NCBI GenBank assembly: GCA_036897095.1
Contig: JAYMSP010000069.1
Coordinates: 29,523-93,522, forward strand
Direction: 5' to 3'
Length of the DNA: 64,000 nucleotides
Source: Plantago elongata
Lineage: Eukaryota; Streptophyta; Magnoliopsida; Lamiales; Plantaginaceae
The notes under the pieces were generated by a model, which ran no database searches, was not told where the DNA came from, and saw only the letters and a list, made by a program, of their open reading frames with translations. Each line of letters starts with the position of its first letter. The stretch's first letter is position 1. A program made the translations under genes and the position numbers. Of this stretch, positions 21,470-33,038 are shown piece by piece.

Positions 21470-22033
21470 GAGTTAGATGGTACAATTTGATTGAGCTAGG
21501 TGGATACTAGCTAGCCACCTTCAAAATCATACTTGCTTGTGAACTAAGCAGTGGGTTGGATCATGACTTTTCTAAACTAGTCAATTACAACTTTTAATCA
21601 ACACACACAAGATATTGACCACCTAGTCCTATTGTACTATTTCATACTAGATGCATCGTTAACACTTTCGAATTTTGTATAAAAGAACTCCACAGGCTGA
21701 GATAAATAAATTAGAGTTTTAATCGAGATCAATCATTTTATTTTTTTTCGATTGTGCTAACTATCGGTTAAAGGTCACCAAAAATTACCGAACTGCAATT
21801 ATAATTAGTGGATATGATTATTGTTTTTCCAACTGATAATAAACTAGGTCAGTAAAATTGAATTTCCACTATAACTTTTTCAATTAATTATCCGGATTAT
21901 TATCCTTATATATAGAAAATGTGCAGGTGTGGCGGGTATTATAGGCACTGTATTTGACGTTCAGTGTAGTATCTTATCTTCTGCACAATCCACCCTTCTT
22001 TGGTAATTTCGCCCAAAATACACCTTCAATTCA

Positions 22034-24030
22034 ATGGCCGATCTTTATGCTTTGGATTTTGATGGAGTTCTCTGCGACAGCTGTGGTGAAAGCTCTCTTT
22101 CTGCTCTCAAGGTCCTCATCTCCATTCTCTTTACGAGTCAACATGGAAATTTTCATTCTCAATCTTCTTCTTTGTGATGTTAAGCTTGTGAATTTGATGA
22201 GTTTCCGCTTCTTTTTCAGTAAAGTTGTTGTCTTGAACTGTGAATTTGATGAATTTACTATGTGGTCGACCAGCACATTTGTAGACTTGAACTGTGATTT
22301 TTCTTCCCCAATTGATTTAATTTGGTTATTGCATTGCCCTAGGCTGCTAAAGCGAGATGGCCGAGCATCTTCGTCGGTATCGAATCATCTTTGGAGGATT
22401 GGATTCTTCATCAGATGCACATAGTAATAATGCTCTTCTTTTACTTTTTCCAATTTCTATTTATTTTTTACTTCATCTATTGTTGTTATTTTCTGCATTT
22501 GGAAATGCTTCTTTCCCGGTTCTAGAAAGTTTATGCTGATAGCACGAATTGCATATACGTAAATGTTGGGGTAGTGATGAAAGCTGTTAATTTGTTCCAG
22601 CTTCGACCAGTAGTGGAAACTGGATATGAGAATATGTTACTTGTGCGGTTGCTGTTGGAGATGAAAGATCCTGTAATTAGGAAGTCAGCAGTGAGTATCT
22701 GACACGCAAAGCGCACTTTTACGTTAATGTATATCTGGAACTATTTGATAAAAGTTTGACGGTGTGTATGCATCTTATTTGGAAGGTTGCTTCGCGACTT
22801 AAGAGTGTTGAGAACATATTAAATTACTGGTCCGATATGAAGCCTTTTCTGTTGGAGGAGTGGAATGAGAAGAGTGAGGAGCTGATAGAATTCTTTGGAA
22901 AGGTCAGGGATGAATGGATGTACAATGACAAGGCGTCATGGATTGAGGCCAATAGGTAATGATAGTACTTGGCTTTGGAAACGTTAATTTGGTACATAGT
23001 GTTTTTGTTGTTGGATTGGTGTTGATGGTGGCTTCCTTTGCTATCCTCTTTCCTTAATTGGTATTCACTTTAGATTTATGGCTGATAATATTTGATTGGT
23101 ATTCTATACCTTAGTAAGTCACGTCACGTCACTCTTCTTTGCAGATTTTATCCTGGGGTTGCTGATGCTCTGAAGTTTGCAAGCTCAAAGATCTATATTG
23201 TCACCACCAAACAGGTATATATCTTAGGCCAATATAACGAGTGAAATTTTCACACTATCTAGAAACAATTGTGGGAAATAGAATTATAGATGATTTCCTT
23301 ATGGCATTGCTGTACAAGTAATCAAGTTTTCATATCAATGTGGTGCTGATAACCTAGTACCGTAGTTTGGTTTCTTGTAAATATGATTTATGGCTGCAGC
23401 TAATTGGTTACTGTAATGTTCACAGAGTCGTTTTGCTAGTGTATTACTTGAAGAGCTTGCTGGAGTTACTATCCCACCTGAAAGAATCTTTGGTCTAGGA
23501 TCTGGGTGAGCATTTTCGGCATGATAGTTTACTGAAGAAATTATAAGTGTAACCATGCTGTATCAACTAATAATTCATCTAATTGTTTGCGCATGATTCA
23601 GCCCTAAAGTTGAAACACTGAAGAAGATTCAGGATATGCCAGAACACCAGGGACTAAACCTTCAGTAAGATCCTTTTGGTTATTTAATACAATATCTACT
23701 ATTTAGACAATTTATTGATATCATAAATATATTTGATCTTTTTTATAACTCACCAGCTTTGTTGAGGACCGACTAGCCACACTGAAGAACGTGATTAAAG
23801 ATCGGGAACTTAACAAGTGGAACCTATATCTAGGTAAGCATGAATTGACATTAGGCTGTGAGCTGAAAATTGTCTCTAGCATTGATTTATTTTACTCTGG
23901 GGGTTCCTAACACAAGTTAATCAATGCAGCGGATTGGGGTTATAATACTCCAAAAGAGAGAAAGATTGCTGCTGATATTCCCAGAATCCGCACGCTTCAG
24001 TTGTCGGACTTCAGTGAGAAGCTCAAATAA
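22034..24030 (+). CDS. HAD-superfamily hydrolase, At2g45990-like
   Basis: Nine exons: 22034-22111, 22343-22423, 22601-22690, 22786-22955, 23145-23214, 23426-23505, 23602-23664, 23757-23833 and 23930-24030. They join in frame to 269 residues. The very N-terminus carries HAD motif I, DFDGVLCDS (residues 8-16), so both catalytic aspartates are present. Motif II is probably IVTTKQ (Thr after a beta strand, about 160), and motif III includes the Lys in GSGPKVE. FVEDRLATLKNV supplies the acidic motif IV. The start is fixed because motif I begins seven residues after ATG. The family is plant-wide and close to At2g45990; its substrate is unknown. Some databases call relatives 'rRNA small subunit methyltransferase G', which the motifs do not support. 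Intron 3 has a weak acceptor context (TTTGGAAG). Confidence 0.9.
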
Positions 24031-24387
24031 TCATCCTGTCATTTCGTCAGTATACCATTTGAAATTCAATCACATCAGGCTTTATAATTTATAGTAGTGA
24101 TATCTATGAGTTATGATTCAGTTACACTTTCGAAAATTGTGATCCTGCTGAAAGCCTAATTGTTCATTTCAACCAAGACATAATTTCCAACCGAGTTTTG
24201 TCATCATGCTGTAGAATTATAACTTAGAGAAGCTTATATATTCTGAGAAAGTACTTGTTAAGTTGAAGCTCGATAAAACATCAAAATATCGTAATGAATG
24301 TAACAAATGTGCTGGATACATTTTATGAACAAGGCCTTGCAGAAGTATCTTAATCATTTTCACAGGATTGAGACGTTTTGTTCATTT
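24031..24387. other. convergent 3' region, HAD and MESD-like genes
   Basis: Stop codons of the two convergent genes are 357 bases apart. The sequence should hold both 3' UTRs, which may be adjacent or overlap. No other feature recognised. Confidence 0.6.
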
Positions 24388-26397
24388 CTAAAGTTCCTGA
24401 TGCTTTTCATCTTTTACGGAATTGGCTTCCTCATTTCTGCGTTTCTCAGCTTGGATCTTTTCAAATACTTCATCAAATGGAGGATCTCCATCTCTCCTGA
24501 ACAATTGCTCACCTATCTTAATCTCATAAGCTTCAGGCTGATCCAATATGAAATCCTTCAACTGAAGCAGAGGAAAGTACATAAATGTTTGAGAACTAAG
24601 AATACAACTGACCAAGTTACTGAGAGAAAGAAATAAAGCCTGATGTAGTAATCAATCATTCAATTTTAGTAATAAAAGAAACAAACAGAGTAGGTAATCT
24701 CAAACTCTTAAAGTTGAACCCAAACAAGACAAGACGACAACCAAAGAACAATGTAGATGAGATACTCCACAACTATATATAACCAGAAGGGATTCCAATA
24801 TGGTGTAATATTAAAACAGGAAGAATATACACTGAAGATTTAGTGTGTCAATGTCGAATAAACCTTTCTAAAAACATGCTGTATGCATTAAAGATGGGAT
24901 TATCTTCAGGCATAATAACCTTGTGATAACTTCTGAGTAGCAGTTAGGTCAGGTGAACAATGCAATTAACATACAGATCAAAACATTATATGCATGCTTA
25001 TGCAAGAAACATTTTATGCTTCTTTCCCAAATCTCAGTTCAACATTTATAAGGGTTTCTTAAGAGAACCATTATTAGGAACAGGCATGACATGAACAATG
25101 AACACTAACCTCCAAACTGTCTTGACCTTTTTGCATGGTGAACATGATGGTACTCAAGTCCACAACCGAAAACTTCACCTCAACTGCTCCTGTTCTTGCA
25201 ACCTTTGTCCATTTCTTCGCAACTTCTGCCACTGTCTCCTGTAAGGGATTTACCAGGAGAACCAAGTTTATGATCAGTAAAACAATGATAAATAGACTAC
25301 GTTGAAAACAACAACATTCAAGGTTAACCTTAAAAATTATACTCAATGAGTCCAAAACCGTGTAGCATCCAAATGTAATATACTCCACCATGAAACTCTG
25401 CATCTAGCTAGTGTTTCTTGCAGACCCTAAATCGGTAAAACCTGCTTAAAATGAAACAACTTACCTACTTGACAGTTTATAAACCAGAACATTTAGTTAG
25501 GGATGGCATAAAAAAAACACTTTTAGTTCGATTCAAGACTTGATTTGGGATTAACTAAAGTAATGTACATGATTTAACAAGTATATCTTACTTTTCTCCC
25601 AATTCACTTGCATTCATAAATGCAACAAACACGATTTAACGTATGCAAGGGTACACTCCTTGTTCTTCAATCTGTAAGCTCATTTCAACATAACTAGCCA
25701 ATACCAAAACTTGTAATCACAATCCAGTCTTAGTCCAAACAGGCTTATCTTATTTCGAAAAATCTTCCCTGCTTGTGAAGCTTCAAGTGATTGCAAATGA
25801 GTAAAGCTAAAGAGACAGTATATTCTAGTAACTTGCAAGCTGAAAAGCAAAAATCCAATCTTGATACTTATGCTTCTTCTTCTTCTTCTTCTTCTTTTTT
25901 AATTTAGTTTATTTCCTCAGCATTCCACGATCACCTCATTCATTGAGCAAGGAATAAATCCACATGACCCATCACAAAGGGAAAATAAAAAAAGAATAAA
26001 ATAATAAACAAAATTTTCTGCAACACCGAAAACCCGTATCCGGAAAATTACTGAAAATGTAGAAAGGTGTAAGCTTTACCGGAGTCCGGCGAGCACCGGG
26101 TCGGAGCTTGGCGAATCCGAATACAGGTCCGAGCTGGCGCTTCATCATTTCCTCTTGCATTTTAGCGGGATCCATTTGGGCAAAATCCGATGGTGGTGGG
26201 TCGAATTCGGGTTGAGGAGTCTTCTTCTTGCCCCATTCTTTCCAGGCTTCATCCTCTTCGTCGTCAACAACGTCGTCGAGATCGTCGGTTATGTGGATCT
26301 TTGCTTCAGCTGTAAATCTGTAGATTTTGCAAGTTTGGGTGGCAAATAGTATGAGGGTGATCAAGAGAAGTGGGAGAGGTGCTGTTTGGATTTTCAT
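24388..26397 (-). CDS. MESD-like ER chaperone
   Basis: Minus strand, three exons: 26397-26080, 25238-25110 and 24561-24388, giving 206 residues. The N-terminus is a signal peptide (MKIQTAPLPLLLITLILFA). An acidic linker (DDLDDVVDDEEDEAW) follows, then a region with the pattern of the MESD domain: FDPPPSDFAQMDPAKMQEEM, later ETVAEVAKKWTKV, LSTIMFTMQKGQDS and LKDFILDQPEAYEIKIG. In animals MESD is an ER chaperone for the beta-propellers of LDL-receptor-family proteins. Plants lack those receptors, so the plant client is unknown. The protein ends VKDEKHQEL; HQEL resembles a K/HDEL-type ER retrieval signal and matches the REDL-like ending of animal MESD. A TATA box lies at 26465-26472. Intron 2 carries a (CTT)n run near 25870. 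Confidence 0.8.
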
Positions 26398-26464
26398 TGG
26401 ATTGGAAATTGGAATTGACACTTGTTGGACAGTTGGAGTTGAGGGAGTTCTTGAGTTGGGAAAG

Positions 26465-26472
26465 TATATATA
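26465..26472 (-). promoter_or_regulatory. TATA box of the MESD-like gene
   Basis: TATATATA about 70 bases upstream of the ATG at 26397 on the minus strand. That leaves a 5' leader of about 35-40 bases if transcription starts 30-35 bases downstream. Confidence 0.6.
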
Positions 26473-27895
26473 ATGGCCGATATTTGGTACTTGAGAGACG
26501 GTGTTTAAATAATTTATTAATTTTTAATTTTGTTCGATGAAATTAATATTTATAAATAAAATTGGTTTAAATAAGTTTTAAAAAATCTCATTTTTATGTT
26601 TCATATAAAATTTAAAATATACAGAATATATTTTCTTTATAAATATTCAACCAGTATATATTGATAGTATTAATAAGTTATAATTGTTCCTATAATATTT
26701 GGGTACACTATACACTTTCTAGTAATTAGGTCTCTAATATAAGATTTAGTAATTTCTCCAAATGCTTCAAATATCATCGGTTAATGAATAGAAGTAGGGG
26801 GCGGTGATAAGGGAGCTTCAATATGCTTGGGAGAGAAGATCTTATAAACTAATTTTAAAATTAAATTCGAAGGTGGTGATCGATGCAGTTGACAAAATGT
26901 TTCGCTTACGATGTGAACTAGTTTAGTTAGTTATGTTACATTATAACAAAGAAAATTGTGTTTGTTAGTCTTCATTGAAGTTACACTGCATGTTCTATAG
27001 GTGGTCTCTATAAAGACGTAAAAGTTTAATTTTAATAAAATAAATTTATCAATTATAAGAAAGATGGGCAAATGGTCAAATTGGAAAAATAAAAATTTTC
27101 AAATATCACAGAGAACTACGTATTTCAAAAATAGAATATAAAACTCTTTAATTAATAAAGTCAAAACTCGATTTCAACTTACATCTCAATAAACTATTAA
27201 CTTATCTACTTTTACACCACGGTCACATATTTTCAAAATAGATGTACAGATGCTGCATGGTATGAAGTATGATACTGAAGAGTCAAATATGGAGTTGTAG
27301 TGGAATCTTGTTTCGCCGCCTTCTCCACTAGCTGCCAACCACCAGCTCGATCGTTCGCCGTCGCCATACTCGAACGTCAGATATCAATTTTTTATCCAAA
27401 ACCTTTTTATTACTGTACTAGCTAGTTAGATAATGGAAATAATTGAATGTGATTGCTAGCTCCCACACTTTGACATGGTGAGAAAGTGAACTTACGTTTT
27501 TAAATAAACAGAGATATATTTTTATTCAATTCAAAGTTAGGTGGTGGCTTTTTTAGTTTATTTTGTACAGAATCATAGGTAATATTGTCTTGTCATATAT
27601 ATGGAGTATGGACCACCTTGATATTACAAACTTCCAATGCTCAAAAACTACAAAGAAGGATTTATCAAAACATTACAACCTCAAATGTAACTGTTATACA
27701 ATCCTATACAAAGATAATTAGAAATTCAAATTATATGGAATTTTACTACATAAAGTATTGTATTACCAATTTTGCAAATAACGTTAGTGCGCTCTCTTAA
27801 TTTATACTCTCTTTTTGAAGTGTAAAGCACTAATGCACCATTTATAGAGCTCCAATTAACATGTGTTTGGGGAATACCTAAAATGAAAATGCAAA
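26473..27895. other. intergenic, no gene seen
   Basis: AT-rich intergenic DNA. One short GC-richer island at about 27300-27380 (CGCCGCCTTC, GTTCGCCGTCGCC) stands out but encodes nothing I recognise. No RNA gene seen. Confidence 0.45.
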
Positions 27896-28255
27896 GTCTA
27901 AGAAAAGAAAGATTGTTTTATTATATATGAAAATTTTACTTTTTTTATTTAAGGTATGTGATTTTCTTTATTCAGTGTACGTGGGTATTTATGCATTGTA
28001 TGTGAATTTTTATTTAGGGTTTGTGACTTTTTACGTCGTCTGTGACTTTTTATTTAAGGTTTGAATTTGTATATATTGTCTGTGGTTTTTTATTTAGAGT
28101 TTGTGGATTTGTACATTGTTTATGAGTTTTTATTTAGAATTTGTGAATTTTTTCATTATATGTGGATTTTTTTTAGAGTTTGTGAATTTTAATATAAAAA
28201 AAAAGTGAAATTTTCATATCTAATAAAAATAGAAAATTAGATGATGTTGCGTAGA
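27896..28255. mobile_element. inverted-repeat element with 21-bp monomer array, copy 2
   Basis: Second copy of the element at 4164-4475. It starts with the same GTCTAAG-type end. Its right arm, TGAAATTTTCATATCTAAT (28206-28224), is the exact reverse complement of the left arm of copy 1. About twelve monomers of 18-23 bp fill the middle, against ten in copy 1. The outermost right boundary is approximate. Confidence 0.65.
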
Positions 28256-28814
28256 ATTCACAATTCTCAAATGAATGTATCTGGATCTATTTGATATTGT
28301 CTTCTTCTTGGTTCTGTGATGGCTATTCTTTTAATTTTAAAACTAATGATTATTTTACTTGGAGTCTTAATTTATGTATACGATCGAATAGGAGGTGCAT
28401 GTACTAATATCACTCGACAAATGTGGGATCAACTGTCGATCCTTGTTGAATTATGGCCTGGGCAACACTTTCAATGACCATCTAATTTAAAGTTACTAAC
28501 TTACCCGATTTTCCTTTTACTTGCTATGTTTAACAAAAGTAGTTAATACGTCTAAATGATACACATTATCATAATAAAATGCGTTCCACAATACGTATGT
28601 TAGTGAATTATTATTCGTATTGGGAAATTTTCTGAAATGATTCTCACCCTCTTGTCATTACATGGAAGTATGGGATAAACTGCACATCTTGTCTGCAAAC
28701 AAGTCAAGATTAACAAACACTAGCTAGTAGATGCTCCTACTAATTAAAAGGCAAAAAAAATTGGAGGAAAAAATGAATTTTAAGTTGTCATCATCATCAT
28801 CACTCATCACCTCT

Positions 28815-28821
28815 TATATAA
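28815..28821 (+). promoter_or_regulatory. TATA box of the cyanoalanine synthase gene
   Basis: TATATAA 111 bases upstream of ATG 28932, in a context (CTCTTATATAAGTGCCC) typical of a plant core promoter. Confidence 0.6.
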
Positions 28822-28931
28822 GTGCCCACATATCTTCACTTTTGAAGCACAAGCAAACGGTACAAGTTCATTATCTATAATTGAACATAAAAAGAAGCAG
28901 CCATACTTGACAAGGTGCATTATATTGAGCA

Positions 28932-31373
28932 ATGGCAGCTCTAGTCAGCAACATCATTAGAAGAAGAGCTCTTGGAAGGTATTTCTACACAACTAGTGCA
29001 GACCCTTTGCTTGACTCTCCATCTCTTGCTCAGAAGCTAAGAGATTTGCCTAAAACTCTTCCTGGTACCAAGATCAAGAGTGAAGTTTCTCAGGTAATTA
29101 ACTAGTTCACTGGTCTTTGTACTTAGAAATTTCCATAATCTTGTAATAGTAGTTAATTATGTATGGGAAGCACTTACCTGTAAAAGTTGTCATTTTCTGA
29201 TTATACTTGAACGATTGGATATATTGGATTGGGTTTGAGCAGAAAACAGATAAAAGTTGATTGGTAGGTAGTTGGCAGTTGAGCCTTTTTTTGGAATTAA
29301 GTTAAACCATGTATCAGATTTTGTGAGACAAATCATGTAACTGGCTCTTGTCACATTGAAAAGCTACTGTTTTTAGGACTTGAGAGATGCTGTACTCTAG
29401 TTAAGATTGAACGGACGTATGCCGTAAAATTGAACGCTGTTACTTGAGAGAGAATCAAGTAAAGTGTTGAATCTTATTATGAAGGCCGGTTTGAAATCTT
29501 TAACTGATGGTTTTATGATGTTATTGGTGCAGTTGATTGGGCGAACTCCGCTTGTTTATCTTAACAAAGTTACAGAGGATTGTGGTGCTTATGTAGCAGT
29601 TAAACAAGAAATGATGCAGCCTACTGCTAGCATCAAAGATAGGTACCAGCACCTTTCCATTCTTGTTTACTGATACAAAAAATGATTGAGTCCATTGCGA
29701 ATTTGGTGTCAGCGCCTCAGCGGATATTGGCTAGTGGTGAGCTTAAATGTGTGTTTTACTTTATGAACAGACCTGCACTAGCCATGATGGTAGATGCTGA
29801 AAAGAAAGGCTTGATCACTCCTGGAAAGGTTGTAATACATCCTTTTGATTCACTTTTTTCACTAGTAGATGAGGTATTCAGTTTTTCATCAATTACGCAT
29901 TAGCTTATCTTCTGTTTCTGATCAGACCACATTGATCGAGCCTACATCCGGAAACATGGGAATAAGCTTGGCATTTATGGCGGCAATGAAAGGTTACAAG
30001 ATGGTTCTAACAATGCCCTCGTACACTAGCTTGGAAAGAAGGGTGACCATGAGGGCATTTGGAGCTGATTTGATCCTCACAGATCCAACCAAGGGGATGG
30101 GAGGTACGGTTAAGAAAGCTTATGATCTTCTGGAATCTACGCCTGATGCCTTCATGCTTCAGCAGTTCTCCAATCCGGCCAACACGCAGGTACTCATCCC
30201 GTCCCATCTTAATATGCTGTATCTCTCAACTTATCATCAGTTCTGAGACTTATAATTTAATCCACAAATTCAACTGTAGGTTCATTTTGAGACCACTGGC
30301 CCAGAAATATGGGAGGACACAGATGGTAAAGTCGACATCTTCATCATGGGAATAGGAAGTGGAGGCACCGTGTCTGGCGTTGGACAGTACTTGAAATCCA
30401 AAAATCCTAATGTTAAGGTAAATATGCTGGATGTAGTTTTATTGACTCTGCAAAATAGTCTGTAAACATGAACTGGAATGAGTCTGTTGTTGACACTTCA
30501 TACTTTCCCATTATATTCAGATTTATGGACTTGAGCCAGAAGAAAGCAACATTCTTAATGGCGGTAAACCAGGTAACATGCAATTCTATATCATCTTTAA
30601 GGAGTTATCAACTACAAATCTTCAGGCCAGAGCTACAAACAAGTGATTACATCCGTTCCTTACGAAATTTTACTTTGTAAAATCAAAGGTCCTCATCAGA
30701 TCACGGGCAATGGAGTCGGATTCAAGCCAGATATCCTGGATATGGATGTCATGGAAGAAGTTCTCATGGTAATCATCTTTTAGGCTTTCAATTAACTAGA
30801 TGAAAAGAATAAAAAAATCACTTATTAAACATGGCTATGTAATACAGACAGGCTGCAATTCTTCTCTGATGTGATAAGATGTTGTGATTCAGGTTTCGAG
30901 TGATGATGCTGTTAAAATGGCCAGGCAATTGGCCTTGAAGGAAGGGCTCATGGTAAGCTAGAATCAACCAACAACTTAATTTGTTTTTTCTGCGGTGACC
31001 ATCATCGTCTTGACACATCATATATGGTAGTACTTCTCATTGTTTCTAACAAGTGTACATGTCGTGGGATCTATAACCTGCAGGTTGGGATTTCATCTGG
31101 TGCTAATACTGTTGCAGCTCTCAGGCTTGCAAAGAGGCCTGAAAACAAGGGCAAACTCATTGTGGTAAGAACTCAGCAAACCAGTTTGATCTGTAGCTTC
31201 CTTCTGTATGTTGTGAACATAATAACTATCAAAAACTTGTTCTAAAAATAATTTTATTAAAATGGCGTTCGCAGACTGTGCATCCGAGTTTTGGAGAACG
31301 ATACTTGTCATCCGTCCTGTTTCAAGAGCTTAGGCAAGAAGCTGAGAACATGCAGCCTGTTTCAGTTGATTAA
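28932..31373 (+). CDS. CAS1: mitochondrial L-3-cyanoalanine synthase/cysteine synthase
   Basis: Ten exons: 28932-29093, 29533-29642, 29771-29828, 29926-30189, 30280-30417, 30521-30572, 30689-30768, 30893-30952, 31084-31164 and 31275-31373, giving 367 residues. The PLP enzyme converts cysteine plus cyanide to beta-cyanoalanine and sulfide, detoxifying cyanide made during ethylene synthesis, and has residual cysteine-synthase activity. The first about 25 residues ([20 protein letters not shown]) are an Arg-rich mitochondrial presequence. The PLP-Schiff-base lysine is K89 in TASIKDR. The substrate loop reads PTSGNMG and the phosphate loop GIGSGGT. Met and Ser at those places, instead of the T of OAS-TLs (GNTG, GTGGT), mark the CAS clade. 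Exon 7 uses a poor acceptor (AAATCAAAG). Upstream lies a TATA box at 28815. Confidence 0.95.
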
Positions 31374-31894
31374 GTGTGACTTGTGGAACAAAAGCAGATC
31401 TAAATTTGTCATGCTAGCTATTGTGTTAATAGTGTTCTTGACAATGATCTCAGAGCATTTGTAATATTGCCATGAATGTAAACTGAACCATCTTCTGAAA
31501 AAAGCTTAACAATAAAAAAATTCAATTAGTCTTGTGTATGATCATGATCATGAAAGATACATCAATAGATATAAACATGTTGTGTACCCATAGCAGAAGG
31601 ATAGGAGTGTAAAACATGAACCTATCAACATAACTTGACAAAAACTGCTACAAGGTAACTAACTTATTGGTGCTAACTTTATAGTATAAAACTTGATTTT
31701 TGACATACAAGATGTCATTGTCATCATGCCACTTGAAATTTAATGAAGTTCGAATATAATTTTGTCTACGTGCCATAGCAAGAGAAGTTATAATTTGGGC
31801 ATGTATAAGGGATTGGCTTACTAAGTGAAGTTAAAAGAGCGCATGATGCTATTGTAATGGTATATGATTTATTTTCATGCTATAAATTAACAAC
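31374..31894. other. CAS 3' UTR and spacer before tRNA-Tyr
   Basis: The 3' UTR probably ends near 31515, where AATAAAAAAATTC resembles a poly(A) signal context. A short palindrome, ATGATCATGATCAT, lies at about 31537-31550. Nothing else recognised before the tRNA. Confidence 0.5.
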
Positions 31895-31978
31895 CCGACC
31901 TTAGCTCAGTTGGTAGAGCGGAGGACTGTAGTGTGTGCTGATATCCTTAGGTCGCTGGTTCGAATCCGGCAGGTCGGA
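31895..31978 (+). tRNA. tRNA-Tyr (GUA) with intron
   Basis: A complete cloverleaf: acceptor CCGACC with GGTCGG, D-arm with box A (TAGCTCAGTTGGTAGAG), anticodon GTA, and a T-arm with box B (GGTTCGAATCC). The coding sequence is interrupted after the base 3' to the anticodon by a short intron, TGTGTGCTGAT (31932-31942), as in plant nuclear tRNA-Tyr genes. A T-rich stretch follows directly (from 31979), a pol III terminator. Upstream CAAC motifs (CAACCC) near the start are usual for plant tRNA transcription starts. Confidence 0.95.
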
Positions 31979-32122
31979 TTTTTCAATTTTTTTTTTTCTT
32001 TCCATAAAGAGAATGCAATGTAGAAATTTGTTAAATCTTCCAAGGTTTTATATTAATAACACCACAAAACTTTTAGTGTTAGGATTAAAGTTCAAAGAAT
32101 AGAGATTATTTTGTTCTATTAA

Positions 32123-32280
32123 GGGGGTGTTTGGATGGAAATTTGAATATCCCATTTGGCTCGATGAACAGTGATTTGGCCTAAAATACACTTAAAATAC
32201 TCCACTCAAATGTCCATCCAAACACAATTTTCACCAAAATTCATTCAAATGTCCACTCAAATGTCCATCCAAACAGCCGC
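32123..32280. mobile_element. PIF/Harbinger (Tourist-like) MITE
   Basis: 158 bp with terminal inverted repeats GGGGGTGTTTGGATGG and its near-complement ending CCATCCAAACAGCCGC, flanked by the 3-bp direct repeat TAA (32120-32122, 32281-32283). A GGG(x)CTGTTTGG end with a TAA/TTA duplication is diagnostic of Tourist elements. Internal words CCACTCAAATGTCCATCC are repeated near the right end. Confidence 0.85.
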
Positions 32281-32308
32281 TAAATGTTTTTATTTTATGA
32301 AGAGAATG

Positions 32309-32384
32309 TTTTTTTTTAAACGGTTAAAGGTTGACTCGAATTCCTGATCTATTGGTTGGTGGTGCTGCGCTTCATTGTCATTTC
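32309..32384 (-). mobile_element. tRNA-derived SINE, copy B (deleted)
   Basis: Minus-strand relative of the SINE at 321-419. It shares the 5' part (GAAGCGCAGC), the box B region (ATTCGAGTCAACC) and the A-rich 3' end, but has lost about 19 bases covering box A. Flanks TTTATGAAGAGAAT and TTCATAAAGAGAAT look like a target duplication with one or two changes. Confidence 0.65.
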
Positions 32385-33038
32385 ATAAAGAGAATTTAAT
32401 GTACATATTTAATAAAAATTTACAGTTTTATATTAGTAACACTGTAATTTCTTAGTTAAGATTATGTATATGACAGACTTTAAAAAATAGAGTTTGATGT
32501 AAACATTATCCCAGTACTTGACAATTAGTATAGAGTTAGAGTTGGGAATAAAGTGATTATAGGACCGTAAATGGTTTATAAAGAGTTTGGTAAAACATTA
32601 GTAGTTGAGTGTCATACTATTGCAAAATATAACTTTATTACATATTTGAGTGACAAACACCGTATAATATCAGTGTGTATATTCCACCTTCAACGCATGA
32701 TTAAAACTTGTACATGTAACTCACATAAGTTTTAATAGAATGCCATTATGTCCGGGTGAACGTAAGACAGGCACTAAGAATAGCGTCATGAAATTGGCCA
32801 CAATTCTAGGAAGCATTCCTTCAATTGACAAACAAACAGACACATAATTTGAATAAATGTTATGTACATTTTTCATAAACAACAACAACAATGTTACAAG
32901 GATAAGAGAAGACATAGTTACTTGTTTGTACATCCATAATTCCATCCCAATGAATAGTTCCTTCTTAGTGAATAGTAGATATTATATATGCAGATACAGT
33001 GCAGACTATGTACATAATGTTGACATGTTGCTGGCAAA

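Larger units (their letters stand above)
20829..22033. other. divergent intergenic region, ORC5 and HAD gene
   Basis: The region between the ORC5 promoter and the HAD-hydrolase start. Besides the palindrome and tandem duplication listed separately it is AT-rich. A TATA-like CTTATATATAG at about 21905-21915, some 120 bases before the HAD ATG, is a plausible core promoter for that gene. No coding sequence seen. Confidence 0.5.
32001..32490. repeat. diverged direct duplication of about 110 bp
   Basis: Sequence from CATAAAGAGAATGCAATGTA (about 32005-32106) recurs as CATAAAGAGAATTTAATGTA (about 32384-32490), sharing GTTTTATATTA-TAACAC and AAA-AATAGAG in the same order. Between the copies sit a Tourist-type MITE and a SINE copy. 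Confidence 0.6.

Noticed and set aside
27300-27380. GC-richer patch as a hidden exon
   Set aside because: Under 100 bases, stops in most frames, no splice sites or homology recognised.
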